Assembly: GCF_030272615.1 (NCBI RefSeq)
Contig: NC_081410.1
Coordinates: 192,839,619-192,903,618 of the forward strand
Origin: Cryptomeria japonica
Taxonomy: Eukaryota; Streptophyta; Pinopsida; Cupressales; Cupressaceae
Length of the DNA: 64,000 bases
Direction: 5' to 3'
The notes under the pieces are model-generated. The model saw nothing but the letters and a program-made list of their open reading frames with translations, made no database searches and was not told where the DNA came from. The position numbers and the translations under genes are program-made. Position 1 is the stretch's first letter; each line of letters opens with the position of its first letter. Positions 21,900 through 35,055 of this stretch are shown here, one piece after another.

Positions 21900-24800
21900 T
21901 CAGTTGACTTCATGAAGGGGCAAAAGCCCTAATTCACCTCTCAAATAGGTAAAAGTAGTCTTCAGTGAGGGTTTAATGAATGTATATGCTAGCTGCTCCT
22001 TACTGGAAACATGCTCTAGTACAACCTCCCTATTTTGAACCCTCTCTCTCAAGAAATGGTACTTGTGCTCAATATGCTTAGTTCTAGCATGCAATATTGG
22101 ATTCTTGGAAATATTTATTATACTAGTATTGTCACAAAATATACTCACTGGTTCAGATATAGGTACTTTGAAACCTTCCAATACATGTTTCATCCAGATT
22201 GCTTGAGTGTAGTTCATAAATGCTATCACATATTCTGCTTCAGTTGTAGACTGAGAAGTACAGCTCTGCTTCTTACTTGTCTAGGAGACTAGTCTTCCAC
22301 CAAGAAAGAATGCTCCAATGGTTGTGCTCTTTCGGTCATCTACATTACCTGGCCAATTGGCATCGGTATATACTTTGAGATTAAAATCACCATTATATGG
22401 ATACCACAATCCATAGTCAATTGTTCCTTTCAGATATCTAAGAATCTGCTTGATAGCTACCAAGTGGGATTCTCTTGGACTTTTTTGAAACTGAGCTACT
22501 ATGCCCACTACATGAGCAATATCTGGTTTGTTGTGCACAACATAGTACAACTTACCAATCATTGATCGGTACTCTTTCTCGTTCACCAATGTTGAATCAT
22601 CTTCCTTAGTCATTTTACAGTCGGTCAGCATCGGTGTACCAAACTGTTTTCTCTCCTCCATGCCAAAGCTCTTCAATACCTCTTTGACATACTTGGACTG
22701 GGTAATAAAGATACCCTTTTTCATTTGTTGAATCTGTAAACCAATGAAGAACTTTATCTCTCCAATCAAAGACATCTCAAACTATTTCTTCATTTCATCT
22801 GCAAAAGCATGACTCATTTTGTCATCTCCTCCAAAGATTATGTCATCTACAAATACTTCACAAATCAGAATTTGATCACCTTCATATTTTAGGTAGATGT
22901 TACTATCCTCACTTGTTCTCTGAAATCCTATCTTCACAAGATGAGAGTGTAACCGTTCATACCATGCCCTAGGTGCTTGTTTTAATCCACACAGTGCTTT
23001 GTGTAATCTACACACCATGTTACTATCTTCTGATAAAGAAAATCCATCTAGTTGCTCAAGGTAGACTTCCTCTTCTAGGATTCCATTCAAGAACACAGAC
23101 TTCACATCCATCTGATAAACCTTAAATCCCTTGAATGCTGCAAATACAAGTAGCATTCAGACACCTTCCAATCTAGCCACAGGAGAAAAGGTTTCTCCAT
23201 AGTCTTCTCCCTCTTCCTGAGCATATCATTTGCATACAAGTCTTGCCTTGTTCCTCACTATTGTGCCTTCATCATTTAGCTTATTCCTGAAGACCCATTT
23301 GGTACCTATAACATTCTTGTGTTTTGGTCTAGGTACCAAGGACCATGTTGCATTCTTTTCTATTTGTTATAGCTCCTCTTCCATTGCCTTAATCTAGTCT
23401 TCATCTGTAAGTGCTTCTCTAGAAGTCTTGGGCTCATATTCAGAAATCATGCAAGAGTTTTCTTTCACCTTTCTTCTAGTGAGTATCCCTGCATCTTTAT
23501 CTCCTATGATTTTCTTTGGATCATGATGTAGTTTTACATACCTAGGAATGACTCTAGCTGGTTCTGCTAGTTTTTCCTCTTCTTCTTCACTTACCTCTTC
23601 TTCTTCACCTACTGCAGCTTCTACCGGTACAAGAACATTGAGATCTTTACTAATTTCTTTCTTAACCGGTTCCCAGAAAGCTATACCCGGTTCATCTTCC
23701 ACTTCCTCACTACAGGTTTCCTCAGGTTCCTCAGGGGATTCATCAACCCTAACATTGATACTCTCAACAATTTTTTATGTCCTATTGTTGTAGCACTTGA
23801 GAGCTTTTCTCTTAGTGGAATATCCTAGAAACATTCCTTCATCACATTTTCCATCAAACTTTCTCAGATGCTCACCTCTCTTGATGTAACACTTACTACC
23901 AAATACTTTAAAATACCTCACAGTGGGAGTTTTTCTAGTCCCATACTCATAAGGATTTTTAACTCTGCCTTTCTTGATGAGTACTCGGTTCATAGTATAG
24001 ACTGCAGTGCTCACCACTTCTCTCAAAAAAGTATGAGCAACCTCTCCTTGGATCACCATTGTTCTAGCCGCTTCAACTACAGTCATGTTGTTCCTTTCTA
24101 CTATGCTATTTTGTTGTGGTGTCCTTGGGGCAGACAACTACCTCTCGATACCGCTATCTTCACAGTACTTGTTGAATTCATCATAAGTGAATTCACCTCC
24201 TTGATCAGTTCTTAGGCATTTTATCTTTTGACCACTTTCCTTCTCTACTAATTCTCTAAAGGCTTTGAACTTTCCAAACACCTTAGACTTGTCTTTCAAT
24301 AATGTAACCCACATCATTCTTGAGCAATCATAAGTAAGAATCATGAAATACCTATCTCCCTGAATGCTTCTAGTTTTCATAGGACCACACAAATCAGTAT
24401 TCACAAGATCAAGAAAGTTTTCTGCTGAAAAAGACTTACCTTTGAAAGTTGAGGAAGATATCTTCCCAAGTTGACATTATCTGCACAAAGAATTGTCTGG
24501 TTCGTTTGGTGAGGGTAATCCTCTTACTACCTTGATCTTACTAGCCTTCACAATATTATCAAAGTTCATATGATAAAGTCTCCTATGCCATATCCAACTG
24601 TCATCAAACTTCACCATCAGACACTGACTTATCTTGGCATTCAACTGAAACAAGTTACCTCTGGTCTGCTTATTGGTGGCAATAAGTTCACCACTTTTTC
24701 CAATTATACTACAGACTCCACCTTTGAACTCCAGAATGAGTCCTTTATCATTTAGTTGAGCAACACTCAACAGGTTATGCTTAAGACCTTCTACCCAGTA

Positions 24801-25860
24801 GTTATCATCCGCACTGCTCTTTCCATTTTGAGATGGATCCTTTTCCTTTTACCAAGCATGGTGCATCATTTCCAAATCTGACAACACCTCCATCATATTC
24901 TTCTAGAGACAAAAACTTTTTCTGATCACCAGTCATGTGGTGAGAACAACCACTATCAATTATCCATTCATTAGAGTTGTCAATGTGAGAGACAAGTGCT
25001 TTCTTGTCAGACACTTCTTCCTTCACATCTACAAACACTATGTCCTCATTCTCTTCATCCTGAGATTCTTCATCAGTAACACCTTCATCTACTACAACAA
25101 GACAATTTCTTCTATTTCCTCCTTTATATTTTCTAAAACTCTTTGGTTTATCCTTATTGTCATTGTTAGGACAATTAATAGCTATATGTCCTATCTTATT
25201 GTAGGAAAAACATTTTAAAGGAAGCTTACCTCTGTATTTTCCAGTTCCTTTTGGAAGTCTCTTGGCAAGAAGAACTTCAAATTCCATCAGAATCTATTCA
25301 TCATCCATACCTCTACTTTGCATGGATTCATAGCTAGTACTTGTTTCTTTTCCTTTTTTGGTTGGTGCAATAGATGCTCTAAAAGCTTACTCAGTCTTCT
25401 AAACACTGCCATCATAGCTATTCAACTCATATGTAGTTAACTTTGCAATGATAGAGTCTAAGAATACCTTGGTTTTGTCAATAGACCTTAGTTCCTGAAT
25501 AGCAGCAACTCTGATTGCATAGACCAGTAACAATGATCTCAAGACTTTACTAACAACGGTGGCATCATCAATGGTTCCACCAGTGCTCTTGATATCTCCA
25601 ACAACAGTCTTGATTCTTATACCATATTGTTGAATGGTATCACCTTCAACCATCCTCATGTCCTCAAATTTTCCTCTAAGGCTCTCTTCCTTAGCTTGCT
25701 TTACATGCTCATCACCACCATAAATAGTTTCAATATGTCGTATACATCTTTAGGAGTGTCTTTATCTTGTACATCAATCAACTCAATATCAGACAAACAG
25801 CTAATAAGGGCGTCCATGACTTCTCCATTTTCTTGAATCTCTCTTTTCTAATCATCGGTT
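21900..25860 (-). pseudogene. Copia element A gag-pol (broken)
   Basis: From 25836 leftwards there is gag (25836-25289), with zinc knuckle CFSYNKIGHIAINC at about 25210. The protease motif WIIDSGCSHHMTGD lies near 24950. Integrase runs 24770-23775, with IWHRRLYHMNFDNIV, the catalytic region MNTDLCGPMK, KCLRTDQGGEFTYDEF and NSIVERNN. RT runs 23156-22281 (YQMDVKSVFLNGILEEEVYL, CGLKQAPRAWYERL, FVDDIIFGGDD). RNase H ends at 21900 (SIFCDNTSIINISKNP). A two-base loss near 24830 splits gag-protease from the rest. After it one frame persists to the end, interrupted only by stops. The RT box is FVDD rather than YVDD. Confidence 0.92.
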
Positions 25861-26057
25861 AAAGTGCCAGTGGGAATTAAATAGACATTCTCAACATAGC
25901 TCCAGTGTTGAGCACCCAAACTCTTGGTATAGATCTTCATTTTGTCCTTCCATATTTTTAAGTTATCTCTACTGAACTTAGGACCTTCCCTATTCATCAT
26001 TAAGGCAGGATATTTTACCTCAAGCGGTTAAACTTATATCACTGAGGACCTGGAGTC

Positions 26058-27479
26058 ACTCTGATACCAATTGATGAATAATGATGAACAACAGATACCC
26101 TAACTGGTACTAAGAGGGGGGGTGAATAAGTACATACAAAAACTTCTCTTCAACTTATCAAGTTAAAACAATGTTAACTGGTTATCTTCATTACTAAACT
26201 TAACCATGGAAATACCGGTTAAACACAGTAAAACCTCAGACAACATAAACCAATAAAACTTAGCCCTTCAGTTATATTCAATACTTGATAACTACTTCAC
26301 CCAAAACCATATGCAAGTGGTGTGTAAACAATATCATAACCATTAGCTCTACATGCATAATCACTTAAACAAAAAATAAAAATGCACAACTCATGACACA
26401 CAGATTTTTCACGTGGAAAACCAAATGCGAAAAACCACGGTGGGGATGAATACCCACAAGCTTGTTTTGAACTCTTTTGAAGCTCGCTCTGTTAGGAGCC
26501 TAGTCCGGTTAAAGACTTTACAATAAGGTTATGCTAGGAACTGATCTTGTTAAAGATCACCCGGTTAAGGGATGGCTATATACCCTGTTAAAGGTTGAAA
26601 CCATGTCAAAGGTTACCTTTGCTAGAGGATTTTAAAGAACTCAATAAAATTGAGTCACTCGATTAAAGGATTTACAATAAGCCTGTTAAAGCTACCCGAC
26701 AAAGAGATTTTCCTTATGTTGAAATAGTTAGAAGACAACAGGTAAAGCTTTGATCTAATAACAACACTATATGCTAAGATAGATCCTTTTCAATTCATCT
26801 ACTCTGCAATCACACTCTGCAGTTTTCTCTCTCTGGTCTGGCAACCATCTCATCACTCGGATACACACACAACACTTTCCAACAACTTACAATAGCAAAC
26901 ATCATCGACCTTATAGACAACAATTAGGTTGGTTGCATAAACCCTAAACCTTAAGCATTTTAGGTTTACAATACAAGCGGTCCAATCCTGACCATACAAA
27001 CACTTTGCATAGAGAAATACAATTTCAAATAGATCACCAGATAATCTACATCATCCATTCTTCATCGCACATAGAAATCAGTAACTCATCACGCTTTCTT
27101 CTCATACCGCTAAAAAGAATGTTCATTCCTGAGGTAGACATTTAATGCAGTTGATCTTCACATGCAAGATCCTCAAGGAGATCATTCACGTGCACAAGGC
27201 TGATGTGGCATCACAATTTCATCTTCATCTCTTAGCTAACTCATCACATAAATTTCATCGGTTGTATTGCACAAGCGAAATTGCCAAACTGGAAACCCTA
27301 GAGTTGAGACTACCAATCAATAGTCACACTTAGTGAAACCCATACATCGGTTCATTGCATCTCTTCATACCGGTTCACCGACTTCTTCCAATCTGCATAC
27401 CGGTTCACTTACACTTATTGACATCAACTATAACATACACTAACATCATAGCAACATGTCGGTTCATCATATGCCAACA
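26058..27479 (-). repeat. 5' LTR and primer binding site of copia element A
   Basis: The LTR is 26072-27479. Immediately inside it, 26058-26071 is the reverse complement of ATTGGTATCAGAGT, matching the 3' end of initiator methionine tRNA. It carries the same poly-G run (near 26113) as its partner. TSD TCATT follows at 27480. Confidence 0.93.
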
Positions 27480-27507
27480 TCATTAACACATAAAAATCAG
27501 TCATTAT

Positions 27508-30500
27508 CAAATAATGTAGATTACAATCATTTCTTTTTTCTTTTTCTTTTTTGAAGCTATGAAAAGTCTAAGTGGAGCATCATTTTCTTCATCATTTCCC
27601 CCCTCTTTAGTTGTTTTACCCTCTTCTTGTGATCTCGATGTATGCCTAGTCCTCTTTTGAGGATGAGGACATCGATGCAAAGGGGGGTCCTCTGCAATAA
27701 CAAAGAAAAGGGTTAAATTCAAATCATGTTTTATTTTTGTTACATGTATTTCATTAATTTAAATAACATAACCGTGGTGCTCTTTACCTAATGGGGCCAT
27801 ATCATCTTCGAAATCATTTTTTCTAGCCTCAACCTCAACATGTTGAACACCCTCTAGATCCTCTGGAGTTGAAATACGAAAGGTTACATTAATCAATAAA
27901 CTAATTACAATTAAATATGTTTAAAGGAATAACAATGGTCCTCTTTACCTAACTGGGGAACATTACGTTCCTGATGTTGTCTACCCGGATCATGCTCCAC
28001 TTGGTCACCATCGACTACATGCTCTAAAATATAACAAAAAAGGTTACATTAATTTCTACACCAATTACAATTTAAGATGTTTATTTGTATTAATAATTAC
28101 ATTAAAAAATTGAATAGCAAATGAATACCTCCACTACTGGGATGCACATCTGGACCTTCATGTGGAGGTTGTGATCCACGATTATCAGGCTACATTCCAA
28201 TGTCATGCACATTGTTATAATTGCTTGCTTAATTAAAACAAATAAATTCACTTTATGTTGGAACTTAACATCAAATAGATTATTGGTAAGGTATTCAATT
28301 TAAAATTATTTTCATATAGCTTATTGACCTGTGTGACGGATGCACCAGAATCTCGTGTTTGCCCACTCAATTCTCATAGTTGTTCAGCCATGGCTATATA
28401 GCCTTGCTGGTAGGCAATTCTCTTGTCATCTTCTGTGGGCACTCTATTGAAATTAGAGCCCTGCATTTTTGCTTGGTATCGTGAATTTTCCTTGTATTGT
28501 TTGATCAAAAAAAATTGTTTGCAATTTATAAATATTTTGATGCGATATTTCACTTATTGATTCTTACAATTCATGCGACAAGTTTCATATAACCACCAGA
28601 GCCAAGTTTGTGTTGCTCATGCTTTTCTTGTCTTGTCTTGGTTGCCTTTGATGTGTCACTCAGTCTATGAAAAGTTTGAAATATATTAGATTATATAAAT
28701 ATAAAGAGTAATTAGTACATAATTACATTCTTAATAGTATCACGTACCTTCTTCTAGCATCTAGTGGTGTATTTCCTTTTTTCCTTTCAATTCTCTCCTT
28801 CGCATCCAAAATCAGGTCCTTTCACTCCCTCTCTAGAATCATGGGGGGATGCTTGTACTTCACGTTCTTCTCTAAATGTGTTATGTACTGGTCCCTCACA
28901 TACTTTATATATGTGCTAGCTTTTTCAAGGAGCTTGGTTTTGTCGAATGTGTCATTTCTAAATAACTCAACCATACGGTTTGTGAGTTCATCTTTTAACC
29001 TATTTTCTTGGTCATTCCATCTTTTAAGCAAAAACAAACCTATTAGATTCAATTAACTGAAGCTACCTTTAATATAGTTCAAGAAATTGATCAAAGGAAA
29101 ACTATTCTAGAAATTATGTGAAATAAAAATAGTGGATTAGGGTTAGTTCACATATGATGTTCCACCTTTTACATATGGTGGGCCCAAACATCTGCAATGC
29201 AATGTCAATCAGATTTTTTTTTTAAATATCATTTCCAGCAAAAAAATCATGGGATAATTAGTCCAAAACGAGTGATTAGTAAGTAAATTACAATTACACT
29301 ATATATAATAATAAATTTAAAGTACTTGGAACCTTTTGTATCTTCAAGGGAATCAATTCTTCGTCACTCACCACCAATGTGGTCTGCAACATTCTCGTAT
29401 TAGCAATACGGGAAGATCCAGGAAATGATGGTATGTTATCACTAGTATTTGCCTATGGCGCATCTTCATGTGCATCTCCTACTGCAGAAAATGAATCCAC
29501 TATGAAATGCCCCCAAGAAGTAACACTTCAAGGGAAATAAACACATAACAAAAGAGAGAGAAAAAGAGGGATCTACCAATAGTGGGCGGGTCAACATGAC
29601 GAGCACTAGAGGACGTTTGCATACTGCCTATTACCGACATTGTAGTTGCCAATACAGATGGGGATAACCTCGAATGAGGTGGCCTTTCTACAGGAACATT
29701 GGTAGTACTTGAAGAATAATACATCAAATATATGAAAACTACAAGAATTGTAAGCAAGGATGAACCTTTATTAAGAGTTGTAAGGAAATATGAACCTTTA
29801 TTAAGTGTTAGATGCTAATCTTAATGATACAACAATATGAAGGAGAATAAGGAAGGTAGCTTTTGATGCAGGACTAAGGTATTGAAATTTGTGACAAGAG
29901 GGCAGTGTAAGTGATAAACTAGTATAGTCCTTACAAAATATAGTCCATGGAATCTATTTATTTAGATTGCTTCAATGTGCTATCTCATGTTGTCAAACTT
30001 CACGCTGTCTTATTGGTATTTGGGATGTCCCTAGTTTGAAATATAATTTAACAATAATAAATTAAAATACAAGTGATCAAATCAGATCAAATGAGAGCTT
30101 CTAATTGTGCAACTAAATACTTTATTAACAATTTAATAAACTATTATTACAATCATATATACACACAAAACTTATTATTATTCATTCTAAAGAGAGAGAA
30201 ATAGTATAGACAGGGAAAGGCTTGTGTAAATAACACTAGCATTAAAAAAACAAGTTTGCAAGTCCAAAGAAGGAGTAGTTTTAATGTATAGAACATGGTC
30301 ATCACCTACACTACCTGCAATACCCTAATCATATCCACCAGGTTGATGATGACACATGAAATTCTGTAAAAACAACATGTACATATTTTAGTTAATGACA
30401 TAAAATAGTACAAAATATAAACCATTAATGAACTTTTGTTATAATTAAAGCTTTCATTACTGCTTACTCACATATTTTCTGATGCTTGCATCAATTGATT

Positions 30501-30900
30501 CACCCTATCTTTTATCTCATCAAGCTGAGGGGTCGTGCATATCAAAGCAACAATATCTTTATTATTTTTTGTGATAGACATTTTTATCACTTCTACAGGG
30601 TTTGTGGAGATTGTGCAATACTCATCACTTAATACTGTGCTAAGGTGTTGATGTAAGGGAGGTTCCTTTCCCTTTCCCCGAACATCCGTCTATGACAAGA
30701 ATATTATTAACACTATCAAAATTACTACAAAACACTCAAGAAAATAACATAATAATGTAACAATTTGCTTCTATATAATTTGTACAATTACAATGAGGTT
30801 TACCTACTCGGTAGAAGTGTCAGGACCTACATCCCTGTCTATGTTATGTGACAGATCCAGGTTGCCCTGTGACAAAGAAAAAATATAAACACGTTAGCGA
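27508..30900 (-). pseudogene. CACTA second gene, Transposase_24-like part (multi-exon, decayed)
   Basis: Exon-like pieces with plausible splice sites lie on the - strand. These are 30870-30806 (GNLDLSHNIDRDVGPDTSTE), 30689-30477 (open throughout, VRGKGKEPPLHQHLSTVLSD to DEIKDRVNQLMQASEN, after a TAG acceptor), 29710-29580 (VERPPHSRLSPSVLATTMSV), 29052-28745, about 28680-28590 (KLGSGGYMKLVA) and about 28500-28330 (NSRYQAKMQGSNFNRVPTED). A Lys-rich end closes at 27508. The 29052-28745 piece, YVRDQYITHLEKN then KHPPMILERE and DAKERIERKKGNTP, is the signature of plant En/Spm Transposase_24 proteins. One stop replaces the Trp after ERE. The protein probably binds subterminal repeats. Confidence 0.7.
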
Positions 30901-31016
30901 AATGAAACCAATAGACTTAGCAAAAACACTTAATAATAAGATGGTGTATTGGAGTAATTAATTGGAAGTTGGTTTAAATGGTCTATAGTATGTACCACCC
31001 CCATGTTAGTAACTTT

Positions 31017-31594
31017 GTTTGTTTCTATACGATTCAAATTGTAATCAATTAGCAACTCTTCCCCTGCACTTATTTATTTTATTGTGCATACGAATACACG
31101 ATTCCCTCGTGCGCCTCAAATATGCAATTGGGTTGCTTATTAGTTGACCCAGGTCACGTACTATTTATAAAACCGACAATATTCCTTGTTGCTTTTGGCC
31201 TTCCATCAATGTATACAGCCACTCGTTTACTTTGATCAATATCTTTCTATTGTATATAATTTGCTGACAGTGCATACCCACGCATACTTTTTTTATATCG
31301 AACAATCTGCATCCAATTTTTGTAATTGTAACAAGGTCTGACATACTCCATCAATTTAGCAACTTTGTTGTAACAGACCTTTATGTCATCCATATAAAAT
31401 AGGCCCAAACCATGTAACGACGAAGGTGCTACGCGATATATCCTCTCGTTAACACAAAAATTGGTGTTTATTGGAGGAAGTTCCTTGGGTACCCATTGTT
31501 TCTCTAAATGTTTGTACCTCAAGGGAACCTCGATATCGCCTTTGGTCTCATCATCATAAGAACATGACCCCCCTTGAGCAAGGAAAAATTCCAT
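31017..31594 (-). pseudogene. SET-domain ORF within the CACTA element (decayed)
   Basis: From 31594 the - strand reads a basic/acidic leader, then NERIYRVAPSSLHGLGLFYM, where HGLGLF is the classic first SET motif, followed by KVAKLMEYVRPCYNYKNWMQ. After a stop at about 31250 the frame continues with VAVYIDGRPKATRNIVGFIN, PNCIFEAHEG and, after a frameshift, ISAGEELLIDYNLNRIE, the AGEEL..DYN motif that closes a SET domain. SET domains methylate protein lysines. Here the NHS/C-type cofactor motif is partly altered (KQPNCIF). It lies between the transposase and the Transposase_24 part and probably forms the N-terminus of the second gene. There are three stops and one frameshift. Confidence 0.7.
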
Positions 31595-32259
31595 GCATTT
31601 AGTTTATCTCCCTATTTTAGACCTACTACATGTCTCACTTTCGTCAACTATTCCTACATTTCCCTCACTCAAGGAAGACACGTTTGACAAATAACTATTT
31701 GTTGGTACATGCACTCCATCAAATGAGAGAGTTAGTTGGTAATGGGAGATATATTTTCCAAATTAGGGTAATGTTGATGAAGAAGTTGGCCCTAAATTTG
31801 ACGTTGAGATTAAAAATTGAATAAGTCCAACTGGTGCCTGAAGTGTTGATAACTGTATTAGATTTGCTGCTAATGTCGAGGTTTCTTGCATATGTAATTC
31901 AATTATCTTATGTTAGCTAATAATTACATGATACATATACTAAAAATTACATAGTACACAACATGAACAATATGCAATCATCATAATCATTGTATATTTT
32001 TTTACTCCTTACCTTTACTTTATGTAGACTGTACAGGATCTGCAACTAAAGGGTTGATGATGTCTATAGTCAATTACCTGTTTACACCAAGGGTGGCAGC
32101 ATCACACAAAATATATACATGAAATTAGCACCAACAATTGAGAATCATAAGAATTACATTTATAATTTGATAAACAATAAATACATGTGTATCATGAGCA
32201 TCATAAGCATCACATATGTATCATCATATATGTAATTGAGCATCATAGGCATCACATAT
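31595..32259. other. Non-coding spacer between the two CACTA genes
   Basis: AT-rich, no convincing exon on either strand. A 64-codon + strand frame at 31630 has no recognisable features and runs against the element's coding strand. I treat it as chance. Confidence 0.4.
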
Positions 32260-32487
32260 GTATCATCATAAACATGTAATCTATCACATATGTATCATAA
32301 ATCACCATCCATCACATAGCTAATAGACATTTCACATTCCATAAATAAACACAAAGTTCAAAAGATGTCAAATGTATCATCATAAACATGTAATCCATCA
32401 CATATGTATTTTAAATCACCATCCATCATATAGCTAATAAACAGTCCAAATTCCATAAATAAACACAAAGTTCAAAAAATTTCATTG
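32260..32487. repeat. 114 bp tandem duplication
   Basis: A unit beginning GTATCATCATAAACATGTAA and ending in AACACAAAGTTCAAAA is present at 32260-32373 and 32374-32487 with few differences. The second copy contains the stop codon of the transposase gene (32482-32484). Confidence 0.85.
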
Positions 32488-32519
32488 ATCTTCTTCTTCA
32501 TCCAAATCATCATCATGAC

Positions 32520-32586
<67 letters not shown>

Positions 32587-32587
32587 G

Positions 32588-32621
<34 letters not shown>

Positions 32622-32708
32622 TGTCGTCATCGTCATCGTCGTCGTCATCGCCATTGTCATCAGCATCATCATCGTCATCACCATCATCACCATCACCATC
32701 ACCATCAC

Positions 32709-32752
<44 letters not shown>

Positions 32753-35050
32753 CGAACATCATGTTCTACTTTTTCGGTATCTTCTTCTTCCATCTCATTA
32801 TACTTCATCGACCTTCCTCTTGGATCATGTCTAGCAACAAATGACCAACCCGGTTTATGTGGAACCTCTGAGTAAAATACCTGCCCACATTGGCTTGGAA
32901 GAACATAAGGCTCATCCCCAATTGGCTTAAACGACCTTGTATTAACCATTGTAAATCCATTATCATGCTCAACAACAGTTCTATCAAGATCATTTTTTAG
33001 TCAGTCGTAGCCTATACCATTTGACAACAAACAGAACTAATTTGAAGGAATTAAATTCACACTCAAGTATATCATCCAAAATGTCATAGTATCAATTTTG
33101 AGACTCTTGAGGACGTATGTCATTTCTAGATGAAATATTGGTCACCTCAAAGACTGTAGTTATCCCAGAATCACAATTTTTCTTCGTGTCATCCAAATTT
33201 TTTATGCGAAATTTATGACCATTGCAGCACATAGCCTTGTGGTGTTTGACCTACAATATGTCTAACATGTTAAAACTATTGCATCGTGAGTTGATAAACA
33301 TATGGGTGATTAATAAAATTATACGTACCTATTTATCTCTTAAACCATATGCTAAATCAATTTCCCTTTGCGTAACATTGGAATCTCTATTACGATGAGC
33401 TTCTTTAACCACTGAAGCCACACCTTCCCATTTTAATGTGCGACCAGAATGTTGACATCGTTCAATCCACATCGTCATCCAATCAAGATTATTTGCAATA
33501 TACAAATGTAGCACATCCCACTCCTAGCCAACTGTACAAATAATTAATAGACGACTTACAACTGATTTATTTAGAAGGTTAAGAATTATTTAACTACAAT
33601 AACATCTTATAATTACCTCTCACTTTCCTCAATTCACTTTTCTTTGATATGAGATTGTTTATGTTCACAGCAAATCTTGTGGGAAATCAAATTTGTTGTA
33701 TGACTTCTTTTATAGCATTGCTTTGTTGGTTTGTCAATAACCAAGGAAAGGCACTTATATTAATCTGGTCTCCATTTTTTTTTATTGAATGACATTTTTC
33801 ATTGCATGATTGGATTCCTGAATGTCACTAAAAATTTGACATTTTTTTCTTTGTCACACCTTCCCTCTAATATTTTCCATAATGTCTCTATTATATTATT
33901 TCCAATATGCTTGGTATCAAACAAATGCACAATTTGTAGCTTCTCATAGTAGGGCAACCTACTAAATTGTCTCGGATAACTTTGTAGTCCCTTTGGAAGG
34001 TGGTCATTAATGCCTTGACAACCTTCATGATCATCAATTACATCATCAGCAAACAAAACACAATAGAAAAATACAAATTCCAAACATAAACCATTAGATG
34101 GAATGACATTACCTTGACAATTAATTCTATTATATTCCAACTTCCATAGGCAAGGTGTCATTCTTCATGGCTTTGATATAGTCTCTTCTTTCCCATTGAA
34201 AAGATGTTTTTCAGTATTTTGATACATGATTTCTGTGGAGGAAGTGCCTATACTCATCAAACACATTCTTTCCTAAATTTTTTGAATGACGGTATTTCAT
34301 CTTTAGACCACAAACTGGACATGCAAATTTTCCCTTTGTTTGAAGACCTACAAGATAATGTATAATTGGATTAAATATGTTAATTTTTATACTTATAATT
34401 ATAATGTGCAACTTGTACATTGTAACATACCACAAAAATGTGTTAGCCCTGGGGCATCATGTATTGTCCATACAAGCATTGCATGGAATTGAAATTGTCT
34501 TTGTCCTATTGGTCTAGAGACGTCATACATAGTGACACCATTCCATAACTCCAGCAACTCGTCGATAAGAGGCTCAATATATACATTCATATCTTTAACT
34601 TGGTACTTACCTAGTTGAATTAACAAAAACATTACATAATTATTATGACCATTTTACTGCAATATTTATAATTAAATGTAGATGACTATTAAATGATTAA
34701 ATACCTGGAACAATCATCACCAACATTATGTGCTCCCTCTTTATTGGCATCCATAAAGGAATGTTATTGTGATAACAAAAACTGGCCACACCGAGTAAAC
34801 AGATCTCATCTCTCCAAAAATAGATCTCATATCTCCAAATGGATTGACATCGTCCGCTGCCAATGAAAGCTTGATATTATGAGATTCTTCGTTAAAGTGT
34901 GGCCACTTTTCCTCTATGTCCATTAATGTTGAACCATCTACAGGGATTTGAATAATGTCATCTCGACTTCTATTGCGTGCATGGTAATCCATAAATTGTG
35001 CCAAGCTAGTGCACCTGAATAATCATTGCATACATGGAATAATGGGAATA
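32482..35050 (-). pseudogene. CACTA TNP2-type transposase, central and C-terminal exons
   Basis: Continues the coding sequence interrupted at 42369. In order on the - strand: LFRCTSLAQFMDYHARN, MDIEEKWPHFNEESHNIKLS, LAADDVNPFGDM (a short in-frame repeat follows), YIEPLIDELLELWNGVTMYD, FHAMLVWTIHDAPGL, GKFACPVCGLKMKYRHSKNL, GKNVFDEYRHFLHRN, LPYYEKLQIVHLFDTKHIGN, NIIETLWKILEGRCDKEKNV, then the REIDLAYGLRDK and VLFVVKWYRL (DUF4216-type) blocks. The C-terminus is FKPIGDEPYVLPSQCGQVFY, the aspartate run and DLDEEEDQ-stop at 32482. These blocks are the TNP2 family in its normal order. There are stops (for example Arg to TGA just after the break) and a frameshift near 34773. The enzyme would excise the CACTA element at its ends. 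Confidence 0.85.
32515..32752. repeat. Long ATC/GAT trinucleotide tract
   Basis: About 240 bp of (ATC)n, with some GTC and ACC variants. On the - strand, in the transposase frame, it encodes a run of nearly uninterrupted aspartates with a few Gly, Ala and Asn, close to the C-terminus of the CACTA transposase. Confidence 0.95.
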
Positions 35051-35055
35051 TAACA

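Larger units (their letters stand above)
20227..27479 (-). mobile_element. Ty1/copia retrotransposon A, full length
   Basis: A 7253 bp element with two 1408 bp LTRs (20227-21634 and 26072-27479), each TGATGAATAATG...CATATGCCAACA on the + strand. Flanks are TCATT at 20222-20226 and TCATT at 27480-27484, an exact 5 bp duplication. The primer site (complement of CTCTGATACCA, 26061-26071) and polypurine tract (ATCTCCCCCTTTGG complement, 21635-21648) place transcription on the - strand. It inserted in the 3' region of the CACTA element, about 25 bp past its second gene. The coding part is broken by stops, so the copy is dead. Confidence 0.95.

Noticed and set aside
23548-24215. Plus-strand ORFs opposite copia element A integrase and RT
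   Set aside because: Mirror frames of a well-supported minus-strand polyprotein, with no domain of their own. The same applies opposite element B (38387-39054 and 39800-40230).
31630-31824. Plus-strand 64-codon ORF
   Set aside because: Opposite to all CACTA coding in this interval, with no motif or splice context. Likely chance.
32485-32844. Long ORFs of Ile/Val, Met and Ser in the ATC tract on both strands
   Set aside because: Any frame through a trinucleotide repeat stays open. Only the Asp frame continues into the recognisable transposase C-terminus.
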